Assembly: GCA_947304695.1 (NCBI GenBank) | Contig: CAMZBS010000069.1 | Location: forward strand, 1 to 10,351 | Direction: 5' to 3' | DNA length: 10,351 bases | DNA from: an uncultured Prevotella sp. | Lineage (GTDB): Bacteria > Bacteroidota > Bacteroidia > Bacteroidales > Bacteroidaceae | Shown: positions 1 to 6,119 of the stretch, piece after piece | Layout: each line of letters begins with the position of its first letter | Position numbering within the stretch: the first letter of the stretch is position 1 | Program-made: the position numbers and the translations under genes | Notes under the pieces: generated by a model | Told to the model about the DNA's origin: nothing | The model's database searches: none | Seen by the model: the letters and a program-made list of their open reading frames with translations, nothing else

Positions 1-61
1 CTAATAATCTCTTCATCGTGAGATTTTCCGCTTTTAGCTTTTCTTGGCAGCGAAACGCCAT

Positions 62-676
62 TTACTTCAGACCCGTGCCCTTCAGCAGCTTGTCGGCTGC
101 CTCGTTCACCTTCTCGTTCACCTTCTCGGCACCTTTGTTCACCTCGTCGGCAGCCTTCTGCTTGGCCTCTTCCACCTGCTGGTCGACAGCTTCCTTGGCA
201 GCATTGGCCTGATCCTCGGCAGCCTGCTGGGCCTCTTCCACCTTAGCGTTGGCAGCATCCTCCACATTGCCCAGGGCAGCGCTCAGATTGCTCACGATGC
301 TCTCGGCAGGAGTAGCCACAAGCGACTCAACGGCAGTTGACACCAGCTGGTTGTCACCGGCAAGAGTCTTGATCTTCTCGGTGTTCTCCTTCAGGAAGTC
401 CTGCACCTTGGTCAGATACTCCTTGGCCAGCTCAGGGTTCTCCTTCAGCAGCTCGGCAGCCTTGGTCTTCACGGCCTCCACAGCCTCCTGGAACTTGCTG
501 ACATCGCCTGCCTCAAGCTGTGCAGCCAGGTCGGCAGCAGCATTGGCCACCACATCCTCGGCGGCCACCACCTCAGACTCAGCCTCAGCGGCCTCGGCCT
601 GCTGGGCATTCTTGTTTCCACACGAAGTGAAGCTAATGGCACACACGGCCATCACAAGTACGAAAAACTTCTTCAT
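62..676 (-). CDS. Ala/Glu/Lys-rich helical lipoprotein of unknown function
   Basis: The 204-residue protein begins with a lipoprotein signal: Lys2-Lys3, a hydrophobic stretch (about residues 4-16) and a lipobox FTSC with Cys19 as the lipidated residue. After the Cys comes an Ala/Gln/Glu-rich segment, which could act as a Bacteroidota surface-export signal, though this is not certain. The rest is almost entirely Ala, Glu, Lys, Val, Gln and Asn with few aromatics. The C-terminal third (about 140-200) has repeated amphipathic units such as EEAQQAAEDQ, EEAKQKAADE and EKVNEKVNEA, resembling apolipoprotein or LEA-type helices. It probably sits at the outer membrane or in the periplasm as an extended helical or coiled-coil protein. 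Codon use is extreme: nearly every Glu is GAG (about three GAA) and nearly every Lys AAG (one AAA), which suggests high expression. It is transcribed divergently from the ROK genes. No enzymatic motif is visible and I do not recognise the family. Confidence 0.85.
   Translation of the reverse strand: MKKFFVLVMAVCAISFTSCGNKNAQQAEAAEAESEVVAAEDVVANAAADLAAQLEAGDVSKFQEAVEAVKTKAAELLKENPELAKEYLTKVQDFLKENTEKIKTLAGDNQLVSTAVESLVATPAESIVSNLSAALGNVEDAANAKVEEAQQAAEDQANAAKEAVDQQVEEAKQKAADEVNKGAEKVNEKVNEAADKLLKGTGLK
101..124 (-). repeat. 12-bp perfect tandem duplication inside the lipoprotein gene
   Basis: The 12-base unit CTCGTTCACCTT occurs twice back to back (101-112 and 113-124, read on the plus strand). 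It encodes the tandem tetrapeptide unit V-N-E-K/V-N-E-A in the C-terminal helical region of the lipoprotein. A similar but degenerate copy (GGTGCC...AAC AAA) lies just upstream in the gene. The unit length is a multiple of three, so gain or loss of a copy keeps the frame. Confidence 0.7.
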
Positions 677-729
677 TGCTTTCTCTTTTTTAATTAATAA
701 TAATGTGGATTAAAAATAACAATCGGCGG

Positions 730-759
730 CAAAGATAAGAAATAATTGTGAAATATCAA
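730..759 (-). promoter_or_regulatory. Bacteroidota-type promoter for the lipoprotein gene
   Basis: On the minus strand TATCTTTG (737 down to 730) is an exact match to the -7 consensus TAnnTTTG. A TTG (759-757, within ATTG) lies 19 nt upstream at the -33 position. Transcription would start near 723, giving a leader of roughly 45 nt before the ATG at 676. The region just before the ATG is A-rich (AAAAAAGAGAAAGC), typical of efficiently translated Bacteroidota messages that lack a Shine-Dalgarno sequence. Confidence 0.6.
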
Positions 760-761
760 TG

Positions 762-791
762 CGATTTTGGGAAATTGTACAAAAAAAATCG
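762..791. promoter_or_regulatory. Interrupted inverted repeat in the divergent promoter region
   Basis: CGATTTT (762-768) is mirrored by AAAATCG (785-791) across a 16-nt spacer that contains the palindrome TTGTACAA (775-782). It lies between the minus-strand promoter (730-759) and the plus-strand promoter (799-830), where an operator controlling both directions could sit. The arms are AT-rich and 7 bp long, so chance is a real alternative. No regulator gene is present in the window to pair it with. Confidence 0.2.
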
Positions 792-798
792 ATAATAG

Positions 799-830
799 TT
801 TGGTCAATAGCAAAATAATTACTATTTTTG
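799..830 (+). promoter_or_regulatory. Bacteroidota-type promoter for the ROK-men gene block
   Basis: TTTG (799-802) and TATTTTTG (823-830) match the -33 and -7 elements exactly, with a 20-nt spacer. Transcription would start around 836-838, leaving only about 15 nt before the ATG at 853. This is the only promoter-like match I found upstream of the five co-directional genes ending with menD, so it may drive all of them. Later gaps in that block are 28 nt or less. Confidence 0.65.
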
Positions 831-852
831 CCCAATCTAAAACTATACCGCT

Positions 853-1833
853 ATGCTGAAAGAATCTATCAAAACCCACGTTGTGGGCGTAGATGTTGCT
901 GAAAACGAGACATCATACGCCGTGGTGGACGTCCGGGGAAACATGATTTCCAAGGAGAGTTTCCCAACGAAGGACTTTCCCAACGTCAATGATTTCATTG
1001 CCCATCTGAGCGAAGGAATCATCATGCTTGCCGAGCAGACGTGCGGTTATGAGAACGTGAGGTCGGTGGGACTGTGCGCCCGCTGTGCCAACTCTCTTAC
1101 TGGTTGCATAGAGAAAGCGCCCAACTCTTTCTGGAAAGGCACAATACCCATTGCTGCCATGATGCGCGACAGGCTGGGACTGGCCGTGGCCATAGCCAAC
1201 GTGGGACACATCAGGGGACTGGGCGAATACAGTTTCGGTTGTGCCCACGGCATGAGCAACTTCATTATCATCACCATTGGCTTGGGACTGGGCAGCAGCC
1301 TGTTCTCCAACGGACAGGTACACATTGGTGCCAACGGCTTTGCCGGTGAGATTGGCCACGCATGCGTGATACCCGACGGCAGACAGTGCGCCTGCGGTCA
1401 CAAAGGCTGTCTGGAGGCTTATTGCGCCTCCTACGGCATCCTGGAAACAGCACGGGAGCTGATGGAGGAGAGCGCAGCGCCTTCGCTCATGAGAGGACGC
1501 AGCGACCTGACACCAGAACTCATTGCCCAGTTCTGCGACGAGGGCGACGAGCTGGCCATAGAGACCTATCGCAAGACGGGACACATACTGGGCTTCGGAC
1601 TGGCCAACTATGCATCGATCATTAATCCTGAAGGCATTATCATCACCGGAGGCGTGTCGCGTGCAGGAAAATGGCTGCTCGAACCAACAAACGAGACATT
1701 CGAAGAACATGTGTTCCACAACATACAAGGCAGGGTGAAGATTCTCACCTCAACGCTGACCGACGTGGAACGCGATCTGCTGGGAGCCAGCGCACTGGCA
1801 TGGAAAGTGAAGGAATACTCACTGTTCAAGTAA
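853..1833 (+). CDS. ROK-family protein, probable pseudokinase (first of tandem pair)
   Basis: This 326-residue protein has the length and layout of Bacteroidota ROK sugar kinases (glucokinase/allose-kinase type). The sugar-binding motif GEIGH (Glu166, His169) and the structural zinc motif (His169, Cys179, Cys181, Cys186 in CACGHKGCLE) are intact, and the C-terminal ITGGVS and LGASALAW segments are typical. Catalytic elements are damaged. The phosphate loop, normally DIGGTNT, reads DVAENET (14-20). The usual catalytic Asp in the ND(A) motif is Val117 (NVGH). The GTG(V/I)GSG loop reads GLGLGSS (143-149). A conserved Pro in the substrate loop is Arg77. It is about 60% identical to the next gene, which keeps the Asp. 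The reading frame is intact and conserved to the last residue, so this is not a decaying pseudogene. I infer a non-catalytic sugar-binding or partner subunit; a divergent kinase is less likely. The ATG at 853 follows the promoter closely. Confidence 0.85.
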   Translation: MLKESIKTHVVGVDVAENETSYAVVDVRGNMISKESFPTKDFPNVNDFIAHLSEGIIMLAEQTCGYENVRSVGLCARCANSLTGCIEKAPNSFWKGTIPIAAMMRDRLGLAVAIANVGHIRGLGEYSFGCAHGMSNFIIITIGLGLGSSLFSNGQVHIGANGFAGEIGHACVIPDGRQCACGHKGCLEAYCASYGILETARELMEESAAPSLMRGRSDLTPELIAQFCDEGDELAIETYRKTGHILGFGLANYASIINPEGIIITGGVSRAGKWLLEPTNETFEEHVFHNIQGRVKILTSTLTDVERDLLGASALAWKVKEYSLFK

Positions 1834-1861
1834 GGAGTGACAAAGAAAGAAACAAGATATT

Positions 1862-2839
1862 ATGAACTATCAGATAAAAAACAGGGTCGTCGGTGTTGAC
1901 ATCAGCGTGAAGCGAACCACATACGCCATCGTCGACATACGCGGAAACATTCTGGCAAGAAACTTCTTCCCGACGAACGACTATGCCAACGTCAACGACT
2001 TCATAACCGTGCTCTGCGAGAAAGTCATTGAGCTGACGGAACAGAACGGCGGCTATGAGAACATACGCTCCATGGGCATCAGCGCACCCAGTGCCAACTA
2101 CCTGACAGGATGCATTGAGAATGCTGCCAACCTGCCCTGGAAAGGCGTCATACCACTGGCTGCCATGCTGCGCGACAGGCTGGGAATGGCTGTGGCCCTG
2201 GGCAACGACGGACACATCACAGCACTGGGCGAGCATGCCTTCGGCACGGCCCACGGCATGAAGAACTTCATCATCATGACGCTAGGACACGGTGTGGGAA
2301 GCTGTATCTTCACCGATGGCAAGGTGCATCTGGGCAATGAGGGCTTTGCAGGCGAGATAGGCCACACCTGCATAGTTGACAACGGCAGGGAGTGCGGCTG
2401 TGGACGGCGAGGATGCATGGAAGCCTACGTGGCACAGAAAGGCATCATTGCCACCGCCAAGGAACTGATGGCCGAAAGCGACGCTCCCTCACTGATGCGA
2501 TCACTCGAAGAACTCACCCCCAAGACCATCGTAGACTGCTGCGAACAGGGCGACGAAATGGCCATCGAGGTCTACCGCCGCACAGGCGTAGTGCTGGGCA
2601 TTTCAGTAGCCAACTATGCCTCGGTTCTCGACCCGGAAGCCATCATCTTCACAGGTGGTATTTCCAACGCCGGCCACTGGCTGTTCGACCCGGCTTACGA
2701 GGAATTTGAGAACCATGTGTACCATAACATCAAGGGCAAGGTGAAGTTCCTGCGCTCCAGCATCGACGACCGTGAGCGCGACGTGCTGGGTGCCAGTGCC
2801 CTGGCATGGGGAATCAAGGAATATTCGCTGTTTAAGTAA
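1862..2839 (+). CDS. ROK-family kinase-like protein (second of tandem pair)
   Basis: This 325-residue ROK protein aligns with its upstream neighbour without gaps (about 194 of 325 identical by hand count); both end in KEYSLFK. It keeps the catalytic Asp116 (GNDGH), the sugar-binding GEIGH (Glu165, His168), the zinc motif CGCGRRGCMEA (Cys178, Cys180, Cys185) and the substrate-loop Pro76 and NLPWKG segment. However, the ATP phosphate loop reads DISVKRT (13-19) instead of DxGxT, and the GTG loop reads GHGVGSC (142-148). Catalysis is therefore doubtful, or nucleotide binding is altered. Family members phosphorylate hexoses such as glucose, allose or N-acylated amino sugars, and some are transcriptional repressors; no helix-turn-helix domain is present here. 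It starts 28 nt after the first copy and ends 7 nt before the menI-like gene, consistent with one transcript. A tandem duplication followed by unequal decay of the active site explains the pair. Confidence 0.87.
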   Translation: MNYQIKNRVVGVDISVKRTTYAIVDIRGNILARNFFPTNDYANVNDFITVLCEKVIELTEQNGGYENIRSMGISAPSANYLTGCIENAANLPWKGVIPLAAMLRDRLGMAVALGNDGHITALGEHAFGTAHGMKNFIIMTLGHGVGSCIFTDGKVHLGNEGFAGEIGHTCIVDNGRECGCGRRGCMEAYVAQKGIIATAKELMAESDAPSLMRSLEELTPKTIVDCCEQGDEMAIEVYRRTGVVLGISVANYASVLDPEAIIFTGGISNAGHWLFDPAYEEFENHVYHNIKGKVKFLRSSIDDRERDVLGASALAWGIKEYSLFK

Positions 2840-2846
2840 TGAGTGA

Positions 2847-3263
2847 ATGAACGTAGACAGCATCAATCAGATTATCAACGATAAGCCCAATCTAAGTACC
2901 GCCCTCGGGATGGAGTTCATCTCCACACCCGAGGATGATACTTGTATGGCCCGTATGCACGTCGATGAGCGCAATCGCCAGCCATTCGGCTTTCTCAGCG
3001 GCGGCGCCTCACTGGCACTGGCCGAGAACGTGGCTGGTGTGGGGTCTTCGGCCCTCTGCCCAGGCTGTGCCTGTGTGGGCATAGAGGTCAGCGGAAGCCA
3101 TGTGAAGGCAGTGGCCGAGGGCGACTGCGTAACGGCTTTTGCCCGACTACAGCACAAGGGCACGACGCTCCATGTGTGGCAGGTGGAAATCAAGGACACG
3201 GCAGGCGACCTGATCTCAACAGTGCGGGTGACGAACTATATCATCAAAAGAAGTGATCAGTGA
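2847..3263 (+). CDS. menI: Hotdog-fold thioesterase, probable DHNA-CoA hydrolase
   Basis: This 138-residue protein is a PaaI/YdiI-type hotdog thioesterase. The signature RQPFGFLSGGASLALAE spans 44-60. Glu60 aligns with the catalytic Glu63 of E. coli MenI (YdiI) and Gln45 with its Gln48. The position of His54 in that enzyme is Ser51 here (LSGGAS rather than LHGGAS). MenI releases 1,4-dihydroxy-2-naphthoate from its CoA ester after MenB in menaquinone synthesis. The assignment rests mainly on the adjacent menF and menD; alone it could be any aryl/acyl-CoA thioesterase of this family. It starts 7 nt after the second ROK gene. A TAATG at the ROK stop opens only a three-codon frame, so the ATG at 2847 is preferred. 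Its stop abuts or overlaps the start of menF, which points to co-transcription. Confidence 0.8.
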   Translation: MNVDSINQIINDKPNLSTALGMEFISTPEDDTCMARMHVDERNRQPFGFLSGGASLALAENVAGVGSSALCPGCACVGIEVSGSHVKAVAEGDCVTAFARLQHKGTTLHVWQVEIKDTAGDLISTVRVTNYIIKRSDQ

Positions 3264-3268
3264 AAGCG

Positions 3269-4327
3269 ATGAACTGTTTTGCCATCTATCGGTTGCCGCA
3301 TGCCAGCCATTGCACACTCGTAGAACAGACGTCGGGCGAACCCCTGCGGCTAAAGTCATGTACGGAGTTAGACAAGGTCAGGGGCTTTGTCGTGGCTCCT
3401 TTCCAAATAACCGACGAACAGCCCATCTGGGTAATCAGGGCAGACGAGGTTAAGCGTTTAGAGTGCAAAAGCCTTTCCAAGGAAAGCGTTCAGGTGGGGA
3501 AGCTTTCCTCAGAAAGAACCATCAACGCTCAACTGACCTCTTCCTACCTTTCCGACTTCACCCGTTTCCATGAGCAGATTGCTGCGGGACACTTCAGCAA
3601 GATTGTGCTGGCACGCTGCAGGACCATCAAAAGAAACGAGACTAGCAGCCCCCTGCATCTTTTCCAGAAAGCCTGTGCGCTCTATCCCCGGCTGTTCATT
3701 GCCCTGGCAGCCCTGCCCGATGGCACTTACTGGCTGACGGCCACCCCCGAGATTCTGCTTGATGGCAACGGCAATGAGTGGCATACCGTTGCCTTGGCGG
3801 GCACCATGCAGCTGCAGGGCGACGAACTGAACGGTGAAGGCGAAACAGCACGGTGGTCGACGAAGAACATACAGGAGCAGCGCTACGTGGCCAGCTATAT
3901 TGCCGACTGCCTGGAACAATTTGCCATCGACTTCAAGGAAGAAGGCCCACGAACCGTGCGTGCTGCCAACCTGGTACATCTGCGCAGCGACTTCACTTTC
4001 ACCTTATTAAATAACGCGCGCGTAGGAACCCTGCTCCAGGCACTCTACCCCACCCCGGCTGTTTGCGGACTGCCCAAGCGCAAAGCATTCGATTTCATTG
4101 TCGACAACGAACATACGCCCCGACAGTATTACAGCGGTTTCATGGGACCATTCGGGCTGAACGGAGAAACCCATCTTTACGTTTCGCTCCGATGCATGCA
4201 AATCCTGGCCGATGAATACCATCTCTATGCCGGTGGAGGGCTGTTGAAGGACAGCCAGATGGAACAGGAATGGCAGGAAACAGAAGCTAAGATGCAGACC
4301 ATGAGACAACTGATAACTGAAAGCTGA
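3269..4327 (+). CDS. menF: Isochorismate synthase
   Basis: Converts chorismate to isochorismate, the entry step of menaquinone synthesis, in the cytoplasm with Mg2+. The 352-residue protein is a compact chorismate-binding domain enzyme. It has KIVLAR (111-116, Lys111 as the likely general base), ATPEILL (Glu161 as the likely general acid), ALAGT (175-179), LYPTPAVCGLPK, the GFMGPFG segment and AGGGLL followed by the metal-binding EQEWQETEAK near the C-terminus. The Lys-Glu spacing of 50 residues equals that of EntC (Lys147/Glu197). The N-terminal region is short compared with E. coli MenF (about 430 residues), which is common in Bacteroidota. Start choice is uncertain: an in-frame GTG at 3260 overlaps the menI stop (GTGA), while the ATG at 3269 lies 5 nt beyond it and gives MNCFAIYRLP; I chose the ATG. 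Anthranilate or aminodeoxychorismate synthase is unlikely given menD next door. Confidence 0.92.
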   Translation: MNCFAIYRLPHASHCTLVEQTSGEPLRLKSCTELDKVRGFVVAPFQITDEQPIWVIRADEVKRLECKSLSKESVQVGKLSSERTINAQLTSSYLSDFTRFHEQIAAGHFSKIVLARCRTIKRNETSSPLHLFQKACALYPRLFIALAALPDGTYWLTATPEILLDGNGNEWHTVALAGTMQLQGDELNGEGETARWSTKNIQEQRYVASYIADCLEQFAIDFKEEGPRTVRAANLVHLRSDFTFTLLNNARVGTLLQALYPTPAVCGLPKRKAFDFIVDNEHTPRQYYSGFMGPFGLNGETHLYVSLRCMQILADEYHLYAGGGLLKDSQMEQEWQETEAKMQTMRQLITES

Positions 4328-4339
4328 GAACTGAGAAGT

Positions 4340-6013
4340 ATGTATAGCAACAAAGAGAACGTCAACATACTGACAGCACTGCTTGTGGCTCATGGCATAC
4401 GCCATACAGTAGTATGCCCAGGTAGTCGCAATGCGCCCATCGTGCATAATCTGAACGAGTGTCCTGACATTGCGTGTCATCCCGTGACTGACGAACGCAG
4501 TGCGGGCTTCTATGCGCTGGGCATGGCACAGGCACTTGACGAGCCGGTTGTGGTATGCGTTACTTCGGGCACAGCCCTGCTGAACCTGGCTCCTGCTGTG
4601 GCCGAGGCTTTCTACCAACACCAACGGCTGATTGTCATCTCTGCCGATCGTCCTGCACAATGGATTGACCAGTTAGACGGGCAGACACTGCCTCAGCCAG
4701 GAGCCTTCAGGCAGTTTATCGGTGCGTCGGTATCACTGCCTGAACCACACAACGACGAGGAACGATGGTACTGCAACAGGCTTGTCAACGAGGCACTGAT
4801 TGCTGCATGGCGGCGGAAGCCCGTACAAATCAACGTACCCATCAGCGAACCGCTGTTCCTCTTCGAGACAAGGGAACTGCCTGAAGAGCGGATGATTGAA
4901 TGGAGCGAACCGTCGAATATCTTTGCCGACATCGTAGAGAACGGGCTGGCCGAAGACTTCTGCCATGCCTGCAAGCCCATGATTGTCATTGGGCAATACA
5001 CGATGATTGACGATGAACTCGTCCGCATCATCAACAAGCTGAAAGAACATGCCGTGGTGCTTTATGAGCCGTTGAGCCATCCGCAGGGAGGAGCGGCCTT
5101 CGACGAGGTGCTTCAGCGCGTTGGCGATGATGACCGCTACCTACCAGATTTCCTGCTCTACTGCGGTGACACCATCGTCAGCAAACGACTGAAGATATTC
5201 CTCCGCAAAGGGGTTGAACGTGTATGGGAAATAACGGAAGACGGAAGGATTCACGACACGTTCATGTGTGTAGATGCGGTCATCGACGGCTCTGCATGGA
5301 CGGTCTTGTGTAACCTGAGCAATATCCTGACTCACGAACCTTTCCTCGATGAATACAAGGAAACGGACTTCACGCTTCAGGACACCTCGGAGTTTACAGG
5401 ACTTTGGCATGCCGCCCTATCGCATCAAGAGGATATTCGGCGCGCTTTCATTCCTCCGTTCTCGCAGATGGCTGCCGTGAGATACTTCGAAGAGATTTTC
5501 AACGGCGGCAGGGTACATTATGCCAACAGCACAGCCATCCGACTGGCCAACATCTACGCCCGTCACTACGTGTCCTGCAACCGTGGCGTAAATGGCATTG
5601 AAGGGTCATTATCAACAGCAGCCGGGTGCTCGCTGGTCACGGAAGAAAAGGTCTTCTGCATCATTGGTGACCTGAGCTTCTTCTACGACCAGAATGCCCT
5701 TTGGAATCAGAACTTGCGGGGAAACCTGCGCGTCATGCTATTAAACAATGGCAAGGGGGGCATCTTCAACATGCTGCCAGGATTGGAGAAGAGTGCTGCC
5801 CGCAACCCGTTGGTTGCCGCAGAACACAGCACCAGTGCCGAAGGCATCTGCCTCCAGAACAAAGTCCTCTACATGAAGGCGGTCGACATGCAACAAATGA
5901 ACGACGGCATCCAGCAGCTATTATCCATGGAGTCCCCACGTCCTGTATTGCTGGAGGTATTCACCGATGCGACAACCGACAGCACTGTTTTCCAGCATTA
6001 CTATAAACAATAA
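4340..6013 (+). CDS. menD: SEPHCHC synthase (2-oxoglutarate decarboxylase, MenD)
   Basis: Thiamine-diphosphate enzyme that decarboxylates 2-oxoglutarate and adds the succinyl semialdehyde unit to isochorismate, giving SEPHCHC, the second step of menaquinone synthesis. At 557 residues it matches E. coli MenD (556). PGSRNAPI (27-34, Arg30) and DERSAGFYALG (51-61, with Glu52 as the ThDP-activating Glu) mark the N-terminal pyrimidine domain. NRGVNGIEG (414-422) and the cofactor/metal motif GDLSFFYDQNALW (from 443) mark the C-terminal pyrophosphate domain. It starts 12 nt after menF and is the last gene of the block. The menB, menC and menE genes that often follow it in Bacteroidota are absent; a new promoter and aldA come next. 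No frameshift or missing active-site motif was seen. Confidence 0.96.
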   Translation: MYSNKENVNILTALLVAHGIRHTVVCPGSRNAPIVHNLNECPDIACHPVTDERSAGFYALGMAQALDEPVVVCVTSGTALLNLAPAVAEAFYQHQRLIVISADRPAQWIDQLDGQTLPQPGAFRQFIGASVSLPEPHNDEERWYCNRLVNEALIAAWRRKPVQINVPISEPLFLFETRELPEERMIEWSEPSNIFADIVENGLAEDFCHACKPMIVIGQYTMIDDELVRIINKLKEHAVVLYEPLSHPQGGAAFDEVLQRVGDDDRYLPDFLLYCGDTIVSKRLKIFLRKGVERVWEITEDGRIHDTFMCVDAVIDGSAWTVLCNLSNILTHEPFLDEYKETDFTLQDTSEFTGLWHAALSHQEDIRRAFIPPFSQMAAVRYFEEIFNGGRVHYANSTAIRLANIYARHYVSCNRGVNGIEGSLSTAAGCSLVTEEKVFCIIGDLSFFYDQNALWNQNLRGNLRVMLLNNGKGGIFNMLPGLEKSAARNPLVAAEHSTSAEGICLQNKVLYMKAVDMQQMNDGIQQLLSMESPRPVLLEVFTDATTDSTVFQHYYKQ

Positions 6014-6048
6014 AATTTGAAAGATTACTATATTTTATGACAAAAAGC

Positions 6049-6079
6049 TTTGCGCTTTAATTATCTTTTCGTAACTTTG
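6049..6079 (+). promoter_or_regulatory. Bacteroidota-type promoter for aldA-lutABC
   Basis: TTTG (6049-6052), a 19-nt spacer and TAACTTTG (6072-6079) match the -33/-7 consensus exactly. Transcription would start near 6086, giving a leader of about 34 nt that is very A-rich, with three CAAA units at 6084-6095. Such unstructured leaders favour translation without a Shine-Dalgarno sequence. No clear operator was found. The promoter separates the aldA-lut block from menD. The whole 106-nt gap holds nothing else convincing. Confidence 0.65.
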
Positions 6080-6119
6080 CCATCAAACAAACAAACTAAC
6101 TTTAAAAACAATTTAACTT

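Noticed and set aside
6..25. Inverted repeat AATCTC/GAGATT with an 8-nt loop as a possible terminator
   Set aside because: Only 6 bp and AT-rich. On the minus strand, where the lipoprotein gene would need it, no T-run follows, and on the plus strand only a short T stretch follows.
249..713. 154-codon plus-strand frame opposite the lipoprotein gene (also 18-212 and 44-340)
   Set aside because: Ser/Ala-rich translation is the expected mirror of GAG/GCC/AAG-rich coding DNA. The minus strand has a signal peptide, lipobox and promoter.
913..1728. 271-codon open frame antisense to the first ROK gene, with a similar antisense frame opposite the second (1826-2254)
   Set aside because: Similarity between the two antisense frames follows from the paralogy of the sense genes. 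The sense proteins have clear family motifs and the antisense products have none.
853..1833. First ROK gene as a pseudogene
   Set aside because: Full-length open frame, no indels against its paralog, and zinc and sugar motifs intact. The substitutions look selective rather than random decay.
2839..2850. TAATG start-stop overlap at the end of the second ROK gene
   Set aside because: That ATG opens ATG AGT GAA TGA, only three codons. The thioesterase starts at 2847.
6044..6058. AAAGC/GCTTT hairpin after menD as a terminator
   Set aside because: Stem of 5 bp with weak pairing and no clean T-tract. It overlaps the -33 element of the aldA promoter, which explains the bases better.
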